Assembly (NCBI GenBank): GCA_905160935.1
Contig: CAJHZI010000612.1
Location: 274,501 to 338,500 of the forward strand
Direction of reading: 5' to 3'
DNA length: 64,000 nucleotides
DNA from: Enchytraeus crypticus
Taxonomy: Eukaryota; Annelida; Clitellata; Enchytraeida; Enchytraeidae
Translations under genes and position numbers: made by a program
Shown: piece after piece, positions 32,033-42,581 of the stretch
Numbering within the stretch: the first letter of the stretch is position 1
Layout of the letters: each line of letters starts with the position of its first letter
Notes under the pieces: generated by a model
What the model saw: only the letters and a program-made list of their open reading frames with translations
Told to the model about the DNA's origin: nothing
The model's database searches: none

Positions 32033-35000
32033 GTGAGTTAAGCGTTAACCTAGTTTATGATAATAGATAATGTTACACATTACTGTGTAACATTATCTAT
32101 TATCTATTATCTATTATCTATTATCTATTATCTATTATCTATTATCTATTATCTATTATCTATTATCTATTATCTATTATCTATTATCTATTATCTATTA
32201 TCTATTATCTATTATCTATTATCTATTATCTATTATCTATTATCTATTATCTATTATTTATTATCTATTATCTATTATCTATTATCTATTATCTTACTAT
32301 TATCTATTATCTATTATCTATTTCTATATCTATTCTCTATCTTTTATCTATTATCTATCTATATCTATTATCTATTATCTATTATCTATTATCTATTATC
32401 TATTATCTATTATCTATTATCTATTATCTATTATCTATTATCTATTATCTATTATCTATTATCTATTATCTATTATCTATTATCTATTATCTATTATCTA
32501 TTATCTATTATCTATTATCTATTATCAGTATCTTATTTTTGACGTCCCTGACATTGCCTTATGGCGAGGAACCGGACGTTAAATTGTTATTGATTGATTG
32601 ATTGATTAATATATAGCATTAAAATATGTATTCTTGCTGATGTTAAACATTACTCTGTGTAATCTAGTTAATGTTACGCATTGCTATGTGTAATATATAG
32701 CATTAACATGTGTAATCTAGCTGATGTTACACATTACTATGTGTAATATACCTGATGTTAAGCACTATTTAAATTTTAAATAATGACAGTTCATAAAATG
32801 TTAATTCATACATCTCATAGCATGCATATATATGATATCCGACTGTGGATCAGTAGGTGCAAGTTTCAAATCCAGTGCTCGCCTCAGCACTGATGTGCAT
32901 TCAATGCAAGAAATCGACGTTAAACAAGCTTTTACCACTAGCCTGCAAAGTCGTTAATTGAATATTTCCGTTATTTGTTTTAGTTAAAATAAACTCGTTT
33001 GTGTGTGGAAGGCCCGTTATGACTCGTTAGAGTAACAACTGCCATGTATCAGGAAATTATATCCATTTAAATGATCTCTCTCTCTTAGTGCACTGCCCAC
33101 TGACAGGTCCATTTTATATAACGTCTCCAATCTTCTCTGTCTTCCGCTTTCCTTTTCATTTCCACATACGAGTGGCTCTTTAAATCATCTAACATACCTA
33201 ATCTCGGCCTGTCCCTGCCTCTTTTTTCTTCCAATATACCTTCTATGACCTCTTTTAATAGACCTTCCCCTCTTAGAATGTGTCCTATCCAACTCTTCTT
33301 CCTATTTCTTAATAAACTTATCAACTGTCTACCTGTACCAACAATCTCCAGAACTTCCTCATTTGTAACGTTTTGAGTCCCGCTAATCCTTTCCATTCTT
33401 CTCCAAGTCCACATTTCCAAATATATTCCTTCCTTAAGGTCCAGCGTGGTCCAAACCAAATTTTTCACTACCTCTATCACATTTAAATGATAAAGTCACG
33501 TTTATCTCGAACATATATCTGTTTAGGTAAGCTTTTGCCGTCAGATCAGTCAGTGAAGGTTATATTCTCGACTAACATGAACGTGGAGCAGTCGATCAGG
33601 AACATAGAGAGATACGTAGTGACAGCCAAGCAGATAAGCACAGGTCCATGGGGACAGACACAGGGGCAGCACACTTCAGGCTACGACTTTATGCTCAAGA
33701 TTAACGGTTAGATTCTGTTAAGTTATTTTAAAATGAATTTAAATTAAAAATGAATGAATTTTTAATAATAACAACCATTAGAGTGCTACAGTTATCAATG
33801 ACAACATCGAGCACTATTGAGACAAAATCAAGCCAGGGAGCAAAAAGAAGGTCCAAAAACGCAAGTTCCAAAATCCAGAAAATCAGTCCAAAGTAATTAA
33901 GTGTTAATTTAAAATTAAAATGAATTGAAAATGAACTTAAACTTGTAATTTGTATTTATTTTTTACTTTTTATCCCAAAAATATACGGATTCCTTTTAAT
34001 ATAAAAGAGACTAGTTATTACTGTAAATAGCTTAACCTTTCTTTATCGTTTATTTAAAAGATATTAATCTTTATATGTATAATTAATTACTTTTTGGATT
34101 TATTGTTGCTATACAGATGTAAGACTTGAGGACGCTGGAATGTACTTCTGCTCAGTACCCTCTCTTGATCAGCACGAATATCTAGACATCACTGTGTTCT
34201 GTTAGTTACCTCTTTCTCTCTCTCTCTCACTCTCTCTCGCTCTCTCTCTCTCTCTTTCTCTCTCTCACTCTTTTTCTCTTTCATCATCTCTATCTCTCTC
34301 TCTGTCTCTCTCTCACTCTGTCTCTCTCACTCTCTTTCATTCTCTCTCTCTCTCTTACTCTGTCTCTCTTTCTTTCTTCATACTGACTCTCTGTCTGTTT
34401 TTCTATTTCTTTGCCGCCTTATTAGGCAGGCTACTCTTTCTTCTCTTGTCTCTCTCTATCTCTCTTCCTCTTTCTCCAAACCTCACTATCTTTCTCTCCT
34501 TGTCCCTCTAGCCTAACTTAGTTATTTGTATGAATGGTTAAATATACAATGTACCTATAGACACTTATTAATAAAATGTTACGTAGCGCTAAGTACATTC
34601 ATTCTCCGGAATCTGTAACACAGTTTTGAGTGGGTTGTTGAGAGTTGGTCCTCTCAGGACGTCCCTGACATCACATGGGGCTGTCAACGAACCCAACGTT
34701 AAATCCTCATTGATTTGTTGATTGATTGATTTATTTATTGACTGATTGATTGGTCGGATTAAATGAGTATTTGGTATAGTAATGTTTGGTGACTAATGAT
34801 TGATTGATGGAAGGATTTATTGATTGATTGTAAACAATACTAATCACTGAATATCTTAATAGCATAGGGGTAACGTCATGAAGTTGTAAATGAAAAATTC
34901 TGAGGTGAATTGAACTCTCGTGGGTTCGAATCCCAGCCGCGCTGATCTGAGAGTAAAATCTCTGACATTCACTGGACTGTTACACGGAAAATGATCTAAA

Positions 35001-37919
35001 TTGCCTAACGGTTTAAACATGTGGAATTAGAAGTGATAGATATCAACATGGTTGATAATTTCACTATAATGCGTGTTTACTGTTTACTTTAATATGATGG
35101 CTGGATATCTGTCAATTACTTGCCGGTATTTAGACGTTGATTAACCTAGAAAAGAAAAACTAGGTACATCAGATCCTGTGGTCCTATTAAAAGTATTATA
35201 ATTTGTGTTTACTTTCACTGAGAGCGTTGTTATTACTGTTGTTGTTGCAGCCGAGCCTCAGAGCTTAGATCTCTACGTAGACGGTGTTCGGGTTGCAGAC
35301 AAAACCCACGTCACATTCGAATCCTCCAGTACCCACGAAATCCGCTGTCAGGCCAAGGGCAGCTACCCCCAGGCAATATTTCAATTCAGAGTAGGGGGTG
35401 ACATTTCCCACCCTCGTGTCGACCGCAAGAACGATCTATTTGGCCCCCAGGAAGACGACGAGGAGGTGGGGGAGAGGTTCCAGTCCCACCTGACCAGCCA
35501 CCAGGTAACCACCGTGCCCGTCCCCTCCTATCCCGAGTTCTTCGCTCACACCACCTACACGACCACGGCCGTCATCAAGGAGGCGTACATCGACTACCTG
35601 TCGGCGGGCAGGCCCATCACCTGCTCGGCCCGGATCCCAGGCTGGGCCTCCGCTAAGAGCCTCTCTACCAGCTTTACCCCCGTCTTCACTGGATGTAGGT
35701 CTTCTTTTGTAATGTCTTAGTAGCGTAGGGGTAACTTCATGAAATTTTAAATGACAGATCCTGGGGTGAATTGAACCCTCGTGGGTTCGAATCACGGCCG
35801 CGCTGGTCTGAGAGTAAAATCTCGGACGTTCATTTTTCGGATACGCTGAAAATGGAATAAATTGCCTAACGGTTTAAACATGTGGTATTAAAAAGTGATT
35901 GATATCAACATAGTTGATCATTTCACTATAGTGCGTGTTTTCTTTCATTTCTTTACTTCTAATATTTTGTTGGGTCTTGTTTGCTTTCTCTAAAATCATC
36001 TAGTGGTTATTAGCTTAATGTTTCTGGTAGTCTTATGGACAATGTTAAGTATTAAATGTCAGACAAATAACTGATAACTATAAACCGTGTTAACAAATAT
36101 ATCATGCTTGAAAGCAATTGATTATTAAGTAATTATTAAGGTTATATAAAAAAATAAAAGGAATGTTAGTAAATGAAATTGTCTTGAACCAGTGGCGATG
36201 TCGGTAAGATACTCGATCGCGGTATGTACGAAGTTCAAATCCTGGGCTCGCCCGTCACTGACATCGCTTCCGAGTGATGAAACTGACGTTAACATTAGCT
36301 TTAGCTTTTTATCTGCCACTTGGCACACAGTCTAGAGATAGACATTGCCAATAGTTGGAATATGATATAATGATATAATAATATAATATAATGATATAAT
36401 TATGTAAAGCCAAGGTTAACGTCAGTTTCCTCACTCGAAAGCGATGTAAGTGACGGGCGAGCCCAGGATTTGAACTCCGCACATACTGATCCATGGTCGA
36501 GTATCTTACCGACTTCACCACAGTATAATGATATAACTACTGTGATACAATGCACAGGGGCCCCAGAGTTCTCGTGTAAACGTCACGTGATGGCTTCGCC
36601 TGGTTCTGGTGACGTCACTGTTAAGTGCCTGGTCCACGCTAAGCCTGCCGCCTCCGAGATCTACGTCTACTACTTCTCCACGTCCTCGCCACTCCAGGCG
36701 GAGTCTTCTAGAAACCTCTCAGGTTCGTCCTCTAGTGACATAAACGAAACATATTACTGTTGTCATGTGTTAGGCAAAACTTTAGTGATTCTTCGATCTC
36801 CTTCTTTCTTTTTGTTTACTGCGGTAGTCAGCTCGATAGGGTACTTCAGTGCCCTCTCTGATGACCGTAGTGAGCAAATTTTAGTTTCTGTTTGATGCTA
36901 CATATGTTGATTCTCAATTTTGACTGCTGATTTATCTGTTTTCAGAATTATCTGTCGATGTTTGATGAATTTCTAAATAAACATATGTACTACTACTACC
37001 TCTAGTTCTCCACTGATCCTCAAAATCTTATCAGTTACTAGAATGATTTTGTTTTTATTTGATTTTTATTTTGAATGATTTTGTTTTTATTTTGTTAGAT
37101 CTGTTAAGTTCACACAGCACAGTTCATATCTAAAAACAGATTAATGTTATAAGAGTTGCACTTGTTATCAGTAATACTTCTTTATTTCTACTCAGTCATT
37201 TCAGCTGAATTATTAATTTATAACTCATTCATTTGCTACTTTTGTGCGTTGGTTCATTGATTAGGTTATTGATGTGCCGATTAATTGATAAGGTTACGGT
37301 TGCATTGATTAACTGAATAGGTTACTGATGCATTGATTAATATTTTTGATAAGTTTTCAGGAGGTTATTCTTGTGTTTAAAAAACCCAAAGACTAAAATC
37401 AAATTTAACGTCAGTTTCCTGCTCGATAGCATGTCAGTGATGGAAAGAGCAATGGATTTGAATCCTACACCTACTAATCCGCAGTCGAACAACTGAACAA
37501 CAAGCCACCGGTTCAGCCCAATTTTATGCAGTTCAGGTGATTTTAAATTTGTGACTTTCAACTTTCTGATCGATTGCATTCATTTACTCTAATTAATTAT
37601 ACATTTCACCGGTTTATGAACTTAATTATGCTGGTTCAGGAAGTCTCAAAGACTTGTAACACCAGTCTATTATTACTAATCAATAATTACTTAATGATTA
37701 TTAATATATTATTAATTATTTATCAATTATTATTAATTACTACATAAAATTGGCATCAGTTAGCTAATTTACCTGTATTCGTCTATTTCTTATTTCTCTT
37801 ATTTTAAATTTTTTACTTTAATTTATTGATTAACTTTAGAAATAAGCTGATTATTTAGTAGATTGATCAGTTTATTGATTGATTGATTTTTTATTTATTA
37901 AGAAAACGGACATTAAACC

Positions 37920-37964
<45 letters not shown>

Positions 37965-38062
37965 TTTATTTTACCCCGGTGTAAAGAACCTGGGGTTTGA
38001 TAAAAACGATTCAAGCAATACGTGCTGAATCGCCGCCCGACTACTCGAGGTCATCAATCGGC

Positions 38063-38096
<34 letters not shown>

Positions 38097-38972
38097 CATT
38101 ATTATTATGGTAGGAGGGAATAGAAACATCTCCAGTGGTCCTCTGTCGACCATTCACAACCTCTACCCCACACGACGCAGTAGACAGGCCCCACCTGGGG
38201 GTCAGGGGGCTCAGAGGGGCAGAGCCCCTGGTTCTGAGGGGGTTCAGGGGGTCAGAGCTCCTAGTTCTGAGGGGTTTCAAGGTGGCAGCTCCCCTAGGCC
38301 TGAGGCCAACCAGTTCTCAGAGTATTACGATTTCGATAAAGACATCGACGACGATGAAGATGGTGGTGATGGTGGTGTGAACATTGGTGGAGGATTAGCT
38401 GGTGGAGGAAATGCTGATGAGGACCTTGGTGGTGAAGATCACGATAGCACACATAGAGTTACAGTTGATAAAGTAGGAATTTGATTATTCTATGAAAAGT
38501 CTTTTAGAAATACATTAATGGTCTATATTTGAGAATTGAATTGAATCATGTTTATTTCACATTAGGCTACATCTTACTCAAGAAATACATGGAGATAAAG
38601 TGAAAAAGGACACAAAGGCCATGAAAGCACTAACATGTGCACTGAACAATCGTAGACAAAATAACCATACAGTTAAAAACTTAACAGAAAATAAATACGA
38701 TACCAGTTGATCTCTTGAATGCTACGATATTTAAATACTATTTACTACCTCGTTCATTAGAGAGCCACCAGCCTTTTTTACACAAGTACTACCTTCTAGG
38801 CTTAATTCTGTTATTAAAATCTATTTAGACATTTCTATGAGCCACTTGCAATAAACACTAGGCATTGTTCATATTGTATTTCATATCAAATTGTCTTTGT
38901 TAAATAATTGCTATAGCCTGCTGTATTTTAATGCGTAATGTAAAGGCTCTAATATACGAGCTATATATAGAC

Positions 38973-39015
<43 letters not shown>

Positions 39016-40163
39016 ACATGTATATAGCAATTGAAGGAAGACTGGATGGAAAGAAGGTTAGAGGAAGACCGACACTTGGGATTATGAATGAGTTGATAAC
39101 TTATTCGTACGTTGATTTATGGAGAAAAAAGCAGAAGATAGAAATATGTTGAGGAAATATGTGCATGGTTCTGCCAATAGGCGATACACTGAGAGAGATT
39201 AATTAACTTAATTAATTAAGTTCAATATTTTACTTTAAAAGTGAATTAAATAATTAATTTCACTTTAGATATCGAAATGATATCGAAACCTGACATATGT
39301 CGCTGAATAATTTATTAAATTAATTGATTGATTGATTGTTTGATTGATAGATTGATTGATTGATCGATCGATTTTTTTAATTGATTAAATTGAAAGATTG
39401 ATTGATAGATTAATTGATCGATCAATCGATTAATTTAATTTATTGATTGATTTAAGTGATTGATTGATTGATTAATTGATTAAATTTATTGATTGATTGA
39501 TCGATTGATTGATTGATCAATTAATTGATCGATTGATTGGTTGATTGATTGATCGATTGATTGCTCGATTGATTGATTGATATGATGTCTGGCCTGTAGA
39601 CTGGTGTAGAGACAACGATTATTCAGTTGCTCATAGACACATCGGCTGAGGACGTGTTCAGAGATTACTACTTCGTGGCCTCTAACAAGTACGGGACCGC
39701 TCTACACATCGTCACTCTGCTTCAAGGTAAACTCTGCCAACGTCCCTGCTGTCCATTCTCTCTCACTCTTCTGTCCAAAAACTCACTCTTGTCTTCTCTT
39801 GTGTCTCGAAATATCTTCAGCTTTTAGAATGATATGATGGCTGGAGGCATTGGCGATGTCGGTAAGATATTCGACCGCGGATCAGTTCTTGCAGAGTTCA
39901 AATCCTGGGCTCACCCGTCACTGACATCGCTTTCGAGTGAGGAAACTGACGTCAATATTAGCTTTTTTACTTTTACTTTAAAGCTTCCTTTGTGTATTTG
40001 TTGTCTGTTAAATATTGACTCGATATTTTCAGACCCGGCTCACCAGGTGGCTGCTCAGATCTATGGTTCAGCTCTGCGCATTCAACCAGCAACGACAGTG
40101 GTAACGCTCGCAGTCGCCATCTTGATTCAATTCTGCTTCAGTATTTGCAGGCGAACTCTCTGA
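31901..40163 (+). CDS. Immunoglobulin-superfamily membrane protein, 7 recognised exons, 5' end missing
   Basis: Three Ig-like domains followed by a C-terminal hydrophobic segment. Exons (31901-32032, 33527-33706, 34117-34200, 35251-35694, 36558-36722, 39610-39726, 40033-40163) total 1,253 nt; every internal junction is phase 1, the usual pattern for Ig domains. Domain 1 is split over three exons, with LTLHCNVTG and the hallmark LEDAGMYFCS. Domain 2 is one exon (HEIRCQA ... PITCSAR). Domain 3 has VTVKCLVHA but YYFVASNKYG where Cys is expected. The C-terminus is VVTLAVAILIQFCFSI then CRRTL, either a transmembrane helix with almost no tail or a GPI-attachment signal. NVT and NLS sites suggest glycosylation. 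Exon 1, expected to carry the signal peptide and end in phase 1, was not found. Subfamily not recognised; an adhesion or recognition role is inference. Confidence 0.82.
32058..32526. repeat. Heptanucleotide (TATTATC)n expansion seeded at a hairpin
   Basis: About 60 copies of a 7-bp unit from 32094. Immediately before it is a perfect 19-bp inverted repeat, 32060-32078 and 32085-32103, 6-nt loop. Starts 28 nt after the donor of the first recognised Ig exon. Confidence 0.95.
32538..32612 (+). mobile_element. Family C module with (TTGA)n tail
   Basis: GACGTCCCTGACATTGCCTT, GGCGAGGAACCGGACGTTAA, then TTGTTATTGATTGATTGATT. Same module as family C but the tail is TTGA rather than ATT. Confidence 0.6.
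32833..32935 (+). mobile_element. Partial tRNA-derived SINE, family A-related
   Basis: GATATCCGACTGTGGATCAG, TTTCAAATCCAGTGCTCG, ATCGACGTTAAACAAGC; 5' truncated. In the Ig-gene intron. Confidence 0.55.
33072..33482 (-). mobile_element. LINE 3'-end fragment with C-terminal ORF2 coding
   Basis: 131-codon frame including RNRKKSWIGHILRGEGLL, RGRDRPRLGMLDDLKSHS and MKRKAEDREDWRRYI, the tail that follows reverse transcriptase in many invertebrate non-LTR elements. It ends in the hairpin CTGTCAGTGGGCAG then GTGCACTAAGAGAGAG. Truncated at its 5' end. In an Ig-gene intron, antisense. Confidence 0.8.
33527..33706 (+). CDS. Ig-superfamily gene, exon B (domain 1, middle)
   Basis: 180 nt, phase 1-1. Encodes KLLPSDQSVKVIFSTN, IRNIERYVVTAKQI and YDFMLKIN, which reads as the C' to E strands of a V-like domain. 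Lies just after an antisense LINE fragment. Confidence 0.83.
33770..33890 (-). mobile_element. Family D repeat, antisense
   Basis: ATTAGAGTGCTACAGTTATC, GAGCACTATTGAGACAAAAT, AAAATCCAGAAAATCAGTCC; between Ig exons B and C. Confidence 0.6.
34117..34200 (+). CDS. Ig-superfamily gene, exon C (domain 1, end)
   Basis: 84 nt, phase 1-1. Encodes VRLEDAGMYFCSVPSLDQ then EYLDITVF; the DxGxYxC motif closes Ig domain 1. Donor TCT|GTTAGT; a CT-rich microsatellite follows directly. Confidence 0.9.
34202..34500. repeat. CT-rich microsatellite
   Basis: (CT)n with TTTCTC and CTCACT variants, beginning at the donor of Ig exon C. Confidence 0.85.
34655..34760 (+). mobile_element. Family C module with (TTGA)n tail
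   Basis: GGACGTCCCTGACATCACAT, CCCAACGTTAAATCCTCATT then TGATTGATTGATT repeats; second example of a TTGA-tailed copy. Confidence 0.55.
34853..35100 (+). mobile_element. tRNA-derived SINE, family B
   Basis: Full sense copy with B box GGGTTCGAATCCC; between Ig exons C and D. Confidence 0.8.
35251..35694 (+). CDS. Ig-superfamily gene, exon D (domain 2)
   Basis: 444 nt, phase 1-1, a complete Ig-like domain: EPQSLDLYVDGVRVADKT, EIRCQAKGSYPQAIFQF, then GRPITCSARIPG. GC-rich relative to its introns. A family-B SINE starts about 20 nt past the donor. Confidence 0.9.
35713..35960 (+). mobile_element. tRNA-derived SINE, family B
   Basis: Full sense copy starting about 20 nt after the donor of Ig exon D. 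Confidence 0.8.
36176..36315 (+). mobile_element. tRNA-derived SINE, family A
   Basis: Sense copy with A box TGGCGATGTCGG and B box AGTTCAAATCC. Lies about 90 bp from an antisense copy (36403-36527), an inverted pair within an Ig-gene intron. Confidence 0.75.
36403..36527 (-). mobile_element. tRNA-derived SINE, family A
   Basis: Antisense copy ending ATCTTACCGACTTCACCA, about 30 nt before the acceptor of Ig exon E. Confidence 0.75.
36558..36722 (+). CDS. Ig-superfamily gene, exon E (domain 3, first part)
   Basis: 165 nt, phase 1-1. Encodes APEFSCKRHVMASP, VTVKCLVHAKPAASEIYVYY and ending SRNLS. Donor CAG|GTTCGT is weak. A minus-strand SINE ends just upstream of the acceptor. Confidence 0.82.
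37403..37500 (-). mobile_element. tRNA-derived SINE, family A, partial
   Basis: AACGTCAGTTTCCTGCTCGA and GGATTTGAATCCTACACCTA blocks; diverged. Confidence 0.55.
38114..38470 (+). CDS. Possible alternative exon of the Ig gene (acidic/Gly-rich)
   Basis: Open stretch of about 120 codons in the large intron between exons E and F. It is GC-rich against its surroundings. The acceptor ATGGTAG fits phase 1, so it could join exon E in frame; several phase-1 GT donors exist inside it (for example near 38400 and 38430). The translation is low complexity: repeated RAPGSEGVQGV-type units, then FDKDIDDDEDGGDGG. It could instead be chance open sequence; no homology recognised. The 3' boundary is unresolved. 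Confidence 0.35.
38500..39600. other. Ig-gene intron, distal part
   Basis: Unique AT-rich sequence, a TA run, a diverged LINE end and a 280-bp TTGA tract up to the acceptor of exon F. No other coding seen. Confidence 0.6.
39025..39195 (+). mobile_element. Diverged LINE 3'-end fragment
   Basis: Encodes EGRLDGKKVRGRPTLGIMNE, the same RGRPRLGMLDD motif, and ends near CTGCCAATAGGCGATACACT. A TA microsatellite lies just upstream. Confidence 0.6.
39610..39726 (+). CDS. Ig-superfamily gene, exon F (domain 3, end)
   Basis: 117 nt, phase 1-1. Encodes TTIIQLLIDTSAEDVFRDYY then FVASNKYGTALHIVTLLQ. The pattern is the F-G strands of an Ig domain (YxCxAxNxxG) with Phe in place of Cys. A long TTGA-repeat tract lies directly upstream. 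Confidence 0.87.
39836..39985 (+). mobile_element. tRNA-derived SINE, family A
   Basis: Sense copy: GCATTGGCGATGTCGGTAAG, AGTTCAAATCCTGGGCTC, GAAACTGACGTCAATATTAG. Between Ig exons F and the last exon. Confidence 0.75.
40033..40163 (+). CDS. Ig-superfamily gene, last exon (membrane anchor)
   Basis: Acceptor TATTTTCAG; 131 nt to a TGA stop. Encodes a linker, about 18 hydrophobic residues (VVTLAVAILIQFCFSI) and CRRTL. Either a single-pass helix with a five-residue tail or a GPI signal. Confidence 0.85.
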
Positions 40164-40664
40164 ACGAACTAATGCTTTGTTTTTGTTTTTGATTATATCT
40201 CGTTAATTTTTTTCTGCGCAGCATTGAACTGAATATGATAGACAATTGAAATGAAAGATAATTGATTGACGCTACGTTACAATCAGATTCAACGTCCGTT
40301 ATATCCAGTGCATAACTATTCTGTTACTGATCTCTAAAAATCTTTTAGCCCCTAAACTTTATTCAGCTCCACGAATAATCTAGTATATTAACCCGAAGTT
40401 CAGAAGCATAATTAGCGACCGAATTAATCTTAAATTATTTCCTTTTTTTTTTTTTTTTCAGACTTTTGTTACACATTTTTCACACCAAGAATTTATCACC
40501 AGTTTTCACATCAGCAGGTTAAGAATTTCAGGTTGATCTGTGGCAGTGGGGCAAATCTAGATGACATAGATACAGTGCCCTTTCTGACGTTGGTTTAGAA
40601 GTTAGTGCTTTGTCGCCTTTTGCAGCACATTCAGTCTACGGTTGATTTATTCTTTAGTGTTGTG

Positions 40665-40790
40665 TGCTGTGGGGACGTCCCTGACATCATCCCTAGATGA
40701 GGAAACAGACATTGAACATTTATTATTACTATAATAATAATAATAATAATAATAATAATTATAATAATTATTATTATTATTATAAAGAGG
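40665..40790 (+). mobile_element. Family C module with ATT/TAA repeats
   Basis: GTGCTGTGGGGACGTCCCTG, ATGAGGAAACAGACATTGAA, then ATT and AAT repeats; another copy follows at 40945-41035. Confidence 0.6.
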
Positions 40791-41159
40791 GTCATCGAAA
40801 TTGTATCCAAGTAAAAAAATATGCAGCCGGTAGGGATGAAATATTAACTCTTGTCGGTTGATTGATTGATTTAAGTCCATGACATCACCCCGGGATGAGG
40901 CACTGGACGTTAAATCTTCAGCGTATTGTGTGTAGTGTGCTGTCAATGTACTACGTCCCTGACGTCATCCTTGGATGAGGAAACGAAAAAATTTATTATT
41001 ATTATTATTATTGTCATTATTATTATTATTAGCGCGTTGTAGTCAAGCATCACTAACTCGAATTTGGATTGTAGATTTGTGCTTCTAATAACACTTTAAT
41101 ATCTTTTTTAACTCGATTTTTATATGTAATGTTGAAATAAATAAATAAATAACACGTAT

Positions 41160-41292
41160 TTGAGTGAAATGATCAACTATGTTGATATCTATCACTTTTA
41201 ATACTACCTGCTTAAACCGTTAGGCAATATTTACCATTTTTCGTATAATTAGTCCAGTGAATGTCCGAGATTTTACTCTCAAATCAGCGAAA
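41160..41292 (-). mobile_element. tRNA-derived SINE, family B, 3' part
   Basis: Antisense; retains TAAACCGTTAGGCAATATTT and GTCCGAGATTTTACTCTC; truncated before the B box. Confidence 0.7.
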
Positions 41293-41393
41293 AAAACTTC
41301 ATCACGAATAAAACGCAGAACTTTATTTCACCTCAAAATAAAAAATAAAGCCCTGTATTTAATCATAGCAATAAAAGTTGAAAAAAACGATAC

Positions 41394-41512
41394 AGTCAGT
41401 TTCCTCACTCTAAAATGTGATGTCAGTGACGGGCGAGCCCAGGATTTGAACCTGAACATACTGTTCTTCGTTCGAATATCTCACCAACATCGCAACTGGC
41501 TCCAGCCAATAT
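41394..41512 (-). mobile_element. tRNA-derived SINE, family A
   Basis: Antisense copy: GTCAGTTTCCTCACTC, GATGTCAGTGACGGGCGAGC, CATCGCAACTGGCTCCAGCC. Confidence 0.72.
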
Positions 41513-42029
41513 AACTATCCGTCCCCTTATATAAGTATCCTTCATCATCATACGTATCTATGACCTCACCATCAACTATTTAAAATTTGATGACAAAGGC
41601 CTGACGCTCTACGCAATGAGCTATTTAAGCATCAGATGAAGGACGCAGCATCACGGCTGTTCTACTGAATCAAGAACAACAACAAGAATATCAGTAACAA
41701 CTAAAGACTAAAGAGTCACAGATAGCAGGTATAATAAATAGCTTATAAAGTGTCACAGTCAATAAAATGAAAACAACGCCAACAAATGAAATCTTGAGAG
41801 ATTGAATCCACAAAGTGGCACAAAGTTGTATGTGCAACTTTTGTGGCGATGAAACTAAGTACAAACTACTAAACTATATACAACATATAAAATAATGAAC
41901 TTAAATACAAATCGTAGCTGTGTTGTGATGCTTTAACCTATCTTTTAATTTCTTTCAATCTACGGCACAAATATCAGTCAATAATTCCCATCCGTCAAAT
42001 AGCATGTCCAGATGTTATACTACTATCTC

Positions 42030-42260
42030 GATCTCTCTCTCTCTTAGTGCACTGCCTACTGGCAGGTCCATGGCACATAACGCCTCCACTCTTCTCTATC
42101 TTCCGCCTTCCTCTTCATTTCCACATATGAAGGGGTCTTTAAATCATCTAACATACCTAATCTCGGCCTGCCTCTGCCTCTTTTTCCTTCCATTCTACTT
42201 TCTATGACCTCTTTTAATAGACTTTCCCCCCTTAGAATGTGTCCTATCAATCTCTTATAC
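42030..42260 (-). mobile_element. LINE 3'-end fragment
   Basis: Same family as 33072-33482: MIGHILRGESLLKEVIESRM, RGRPRLGMLDDLK, AEDREEWRRY. Ends CTGCCAGTAGGCAG, GTGCACTAA, then (GA)n. Confidence 0.8.
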
Positions 42261-42581
42261 TATCTCGCTCATCAAATGAATAAACCATCTAATAGTTCAA
42301 ATTACAGTGCCGTAACACATACAGTGTTTTAAAAAAAAAGAAAACTTATTGATTTTCAAAGTATTTTCAGACGCAGTCAATATCATTGGTATATTATAGA
42401 CGCAATAGTTGACATATTGACATGGTATATTATAGACGCAACTTTGCGGCTTTGCATTCTTTTATCACAGCTGAAAATTAATGATAACAATTTAAATGCT
42501 CGTTTAAGGGTCGTAGAAACTTATCACAAGAAATCAACTACATCATAACAACAATAAATATCTTTACAGAATTGTATTGAG

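Larger units (their letters stand above)
40164..42581. other. Convergent 3' intergenic region
   Basis: 2.4 kb between the stop of the Ig gene and the stop of the SHANK-like gene on opposite strands. It holds family C tails, ATT repeats, one family-A and one family-B SINE (both antisense) and a LINE fragment. No gene seen. Confidence 0.75.

Noticed and set aside
32057..32542. 161-codon frame of repeated Leu-Ser-Ile-Ile-Tyr-Tyr
   Set aside because: Translation of the heptanucleotide expansion; with a 7-bp unit the frame simply cycles through three register variants without a stop.
35436..35795. 119-codon minus-strand frame opposite Ig exon D
   Set aside because: Shadow of the GC-rich Ig exon; the sense strand has the Ig motifs and matching splice phases.
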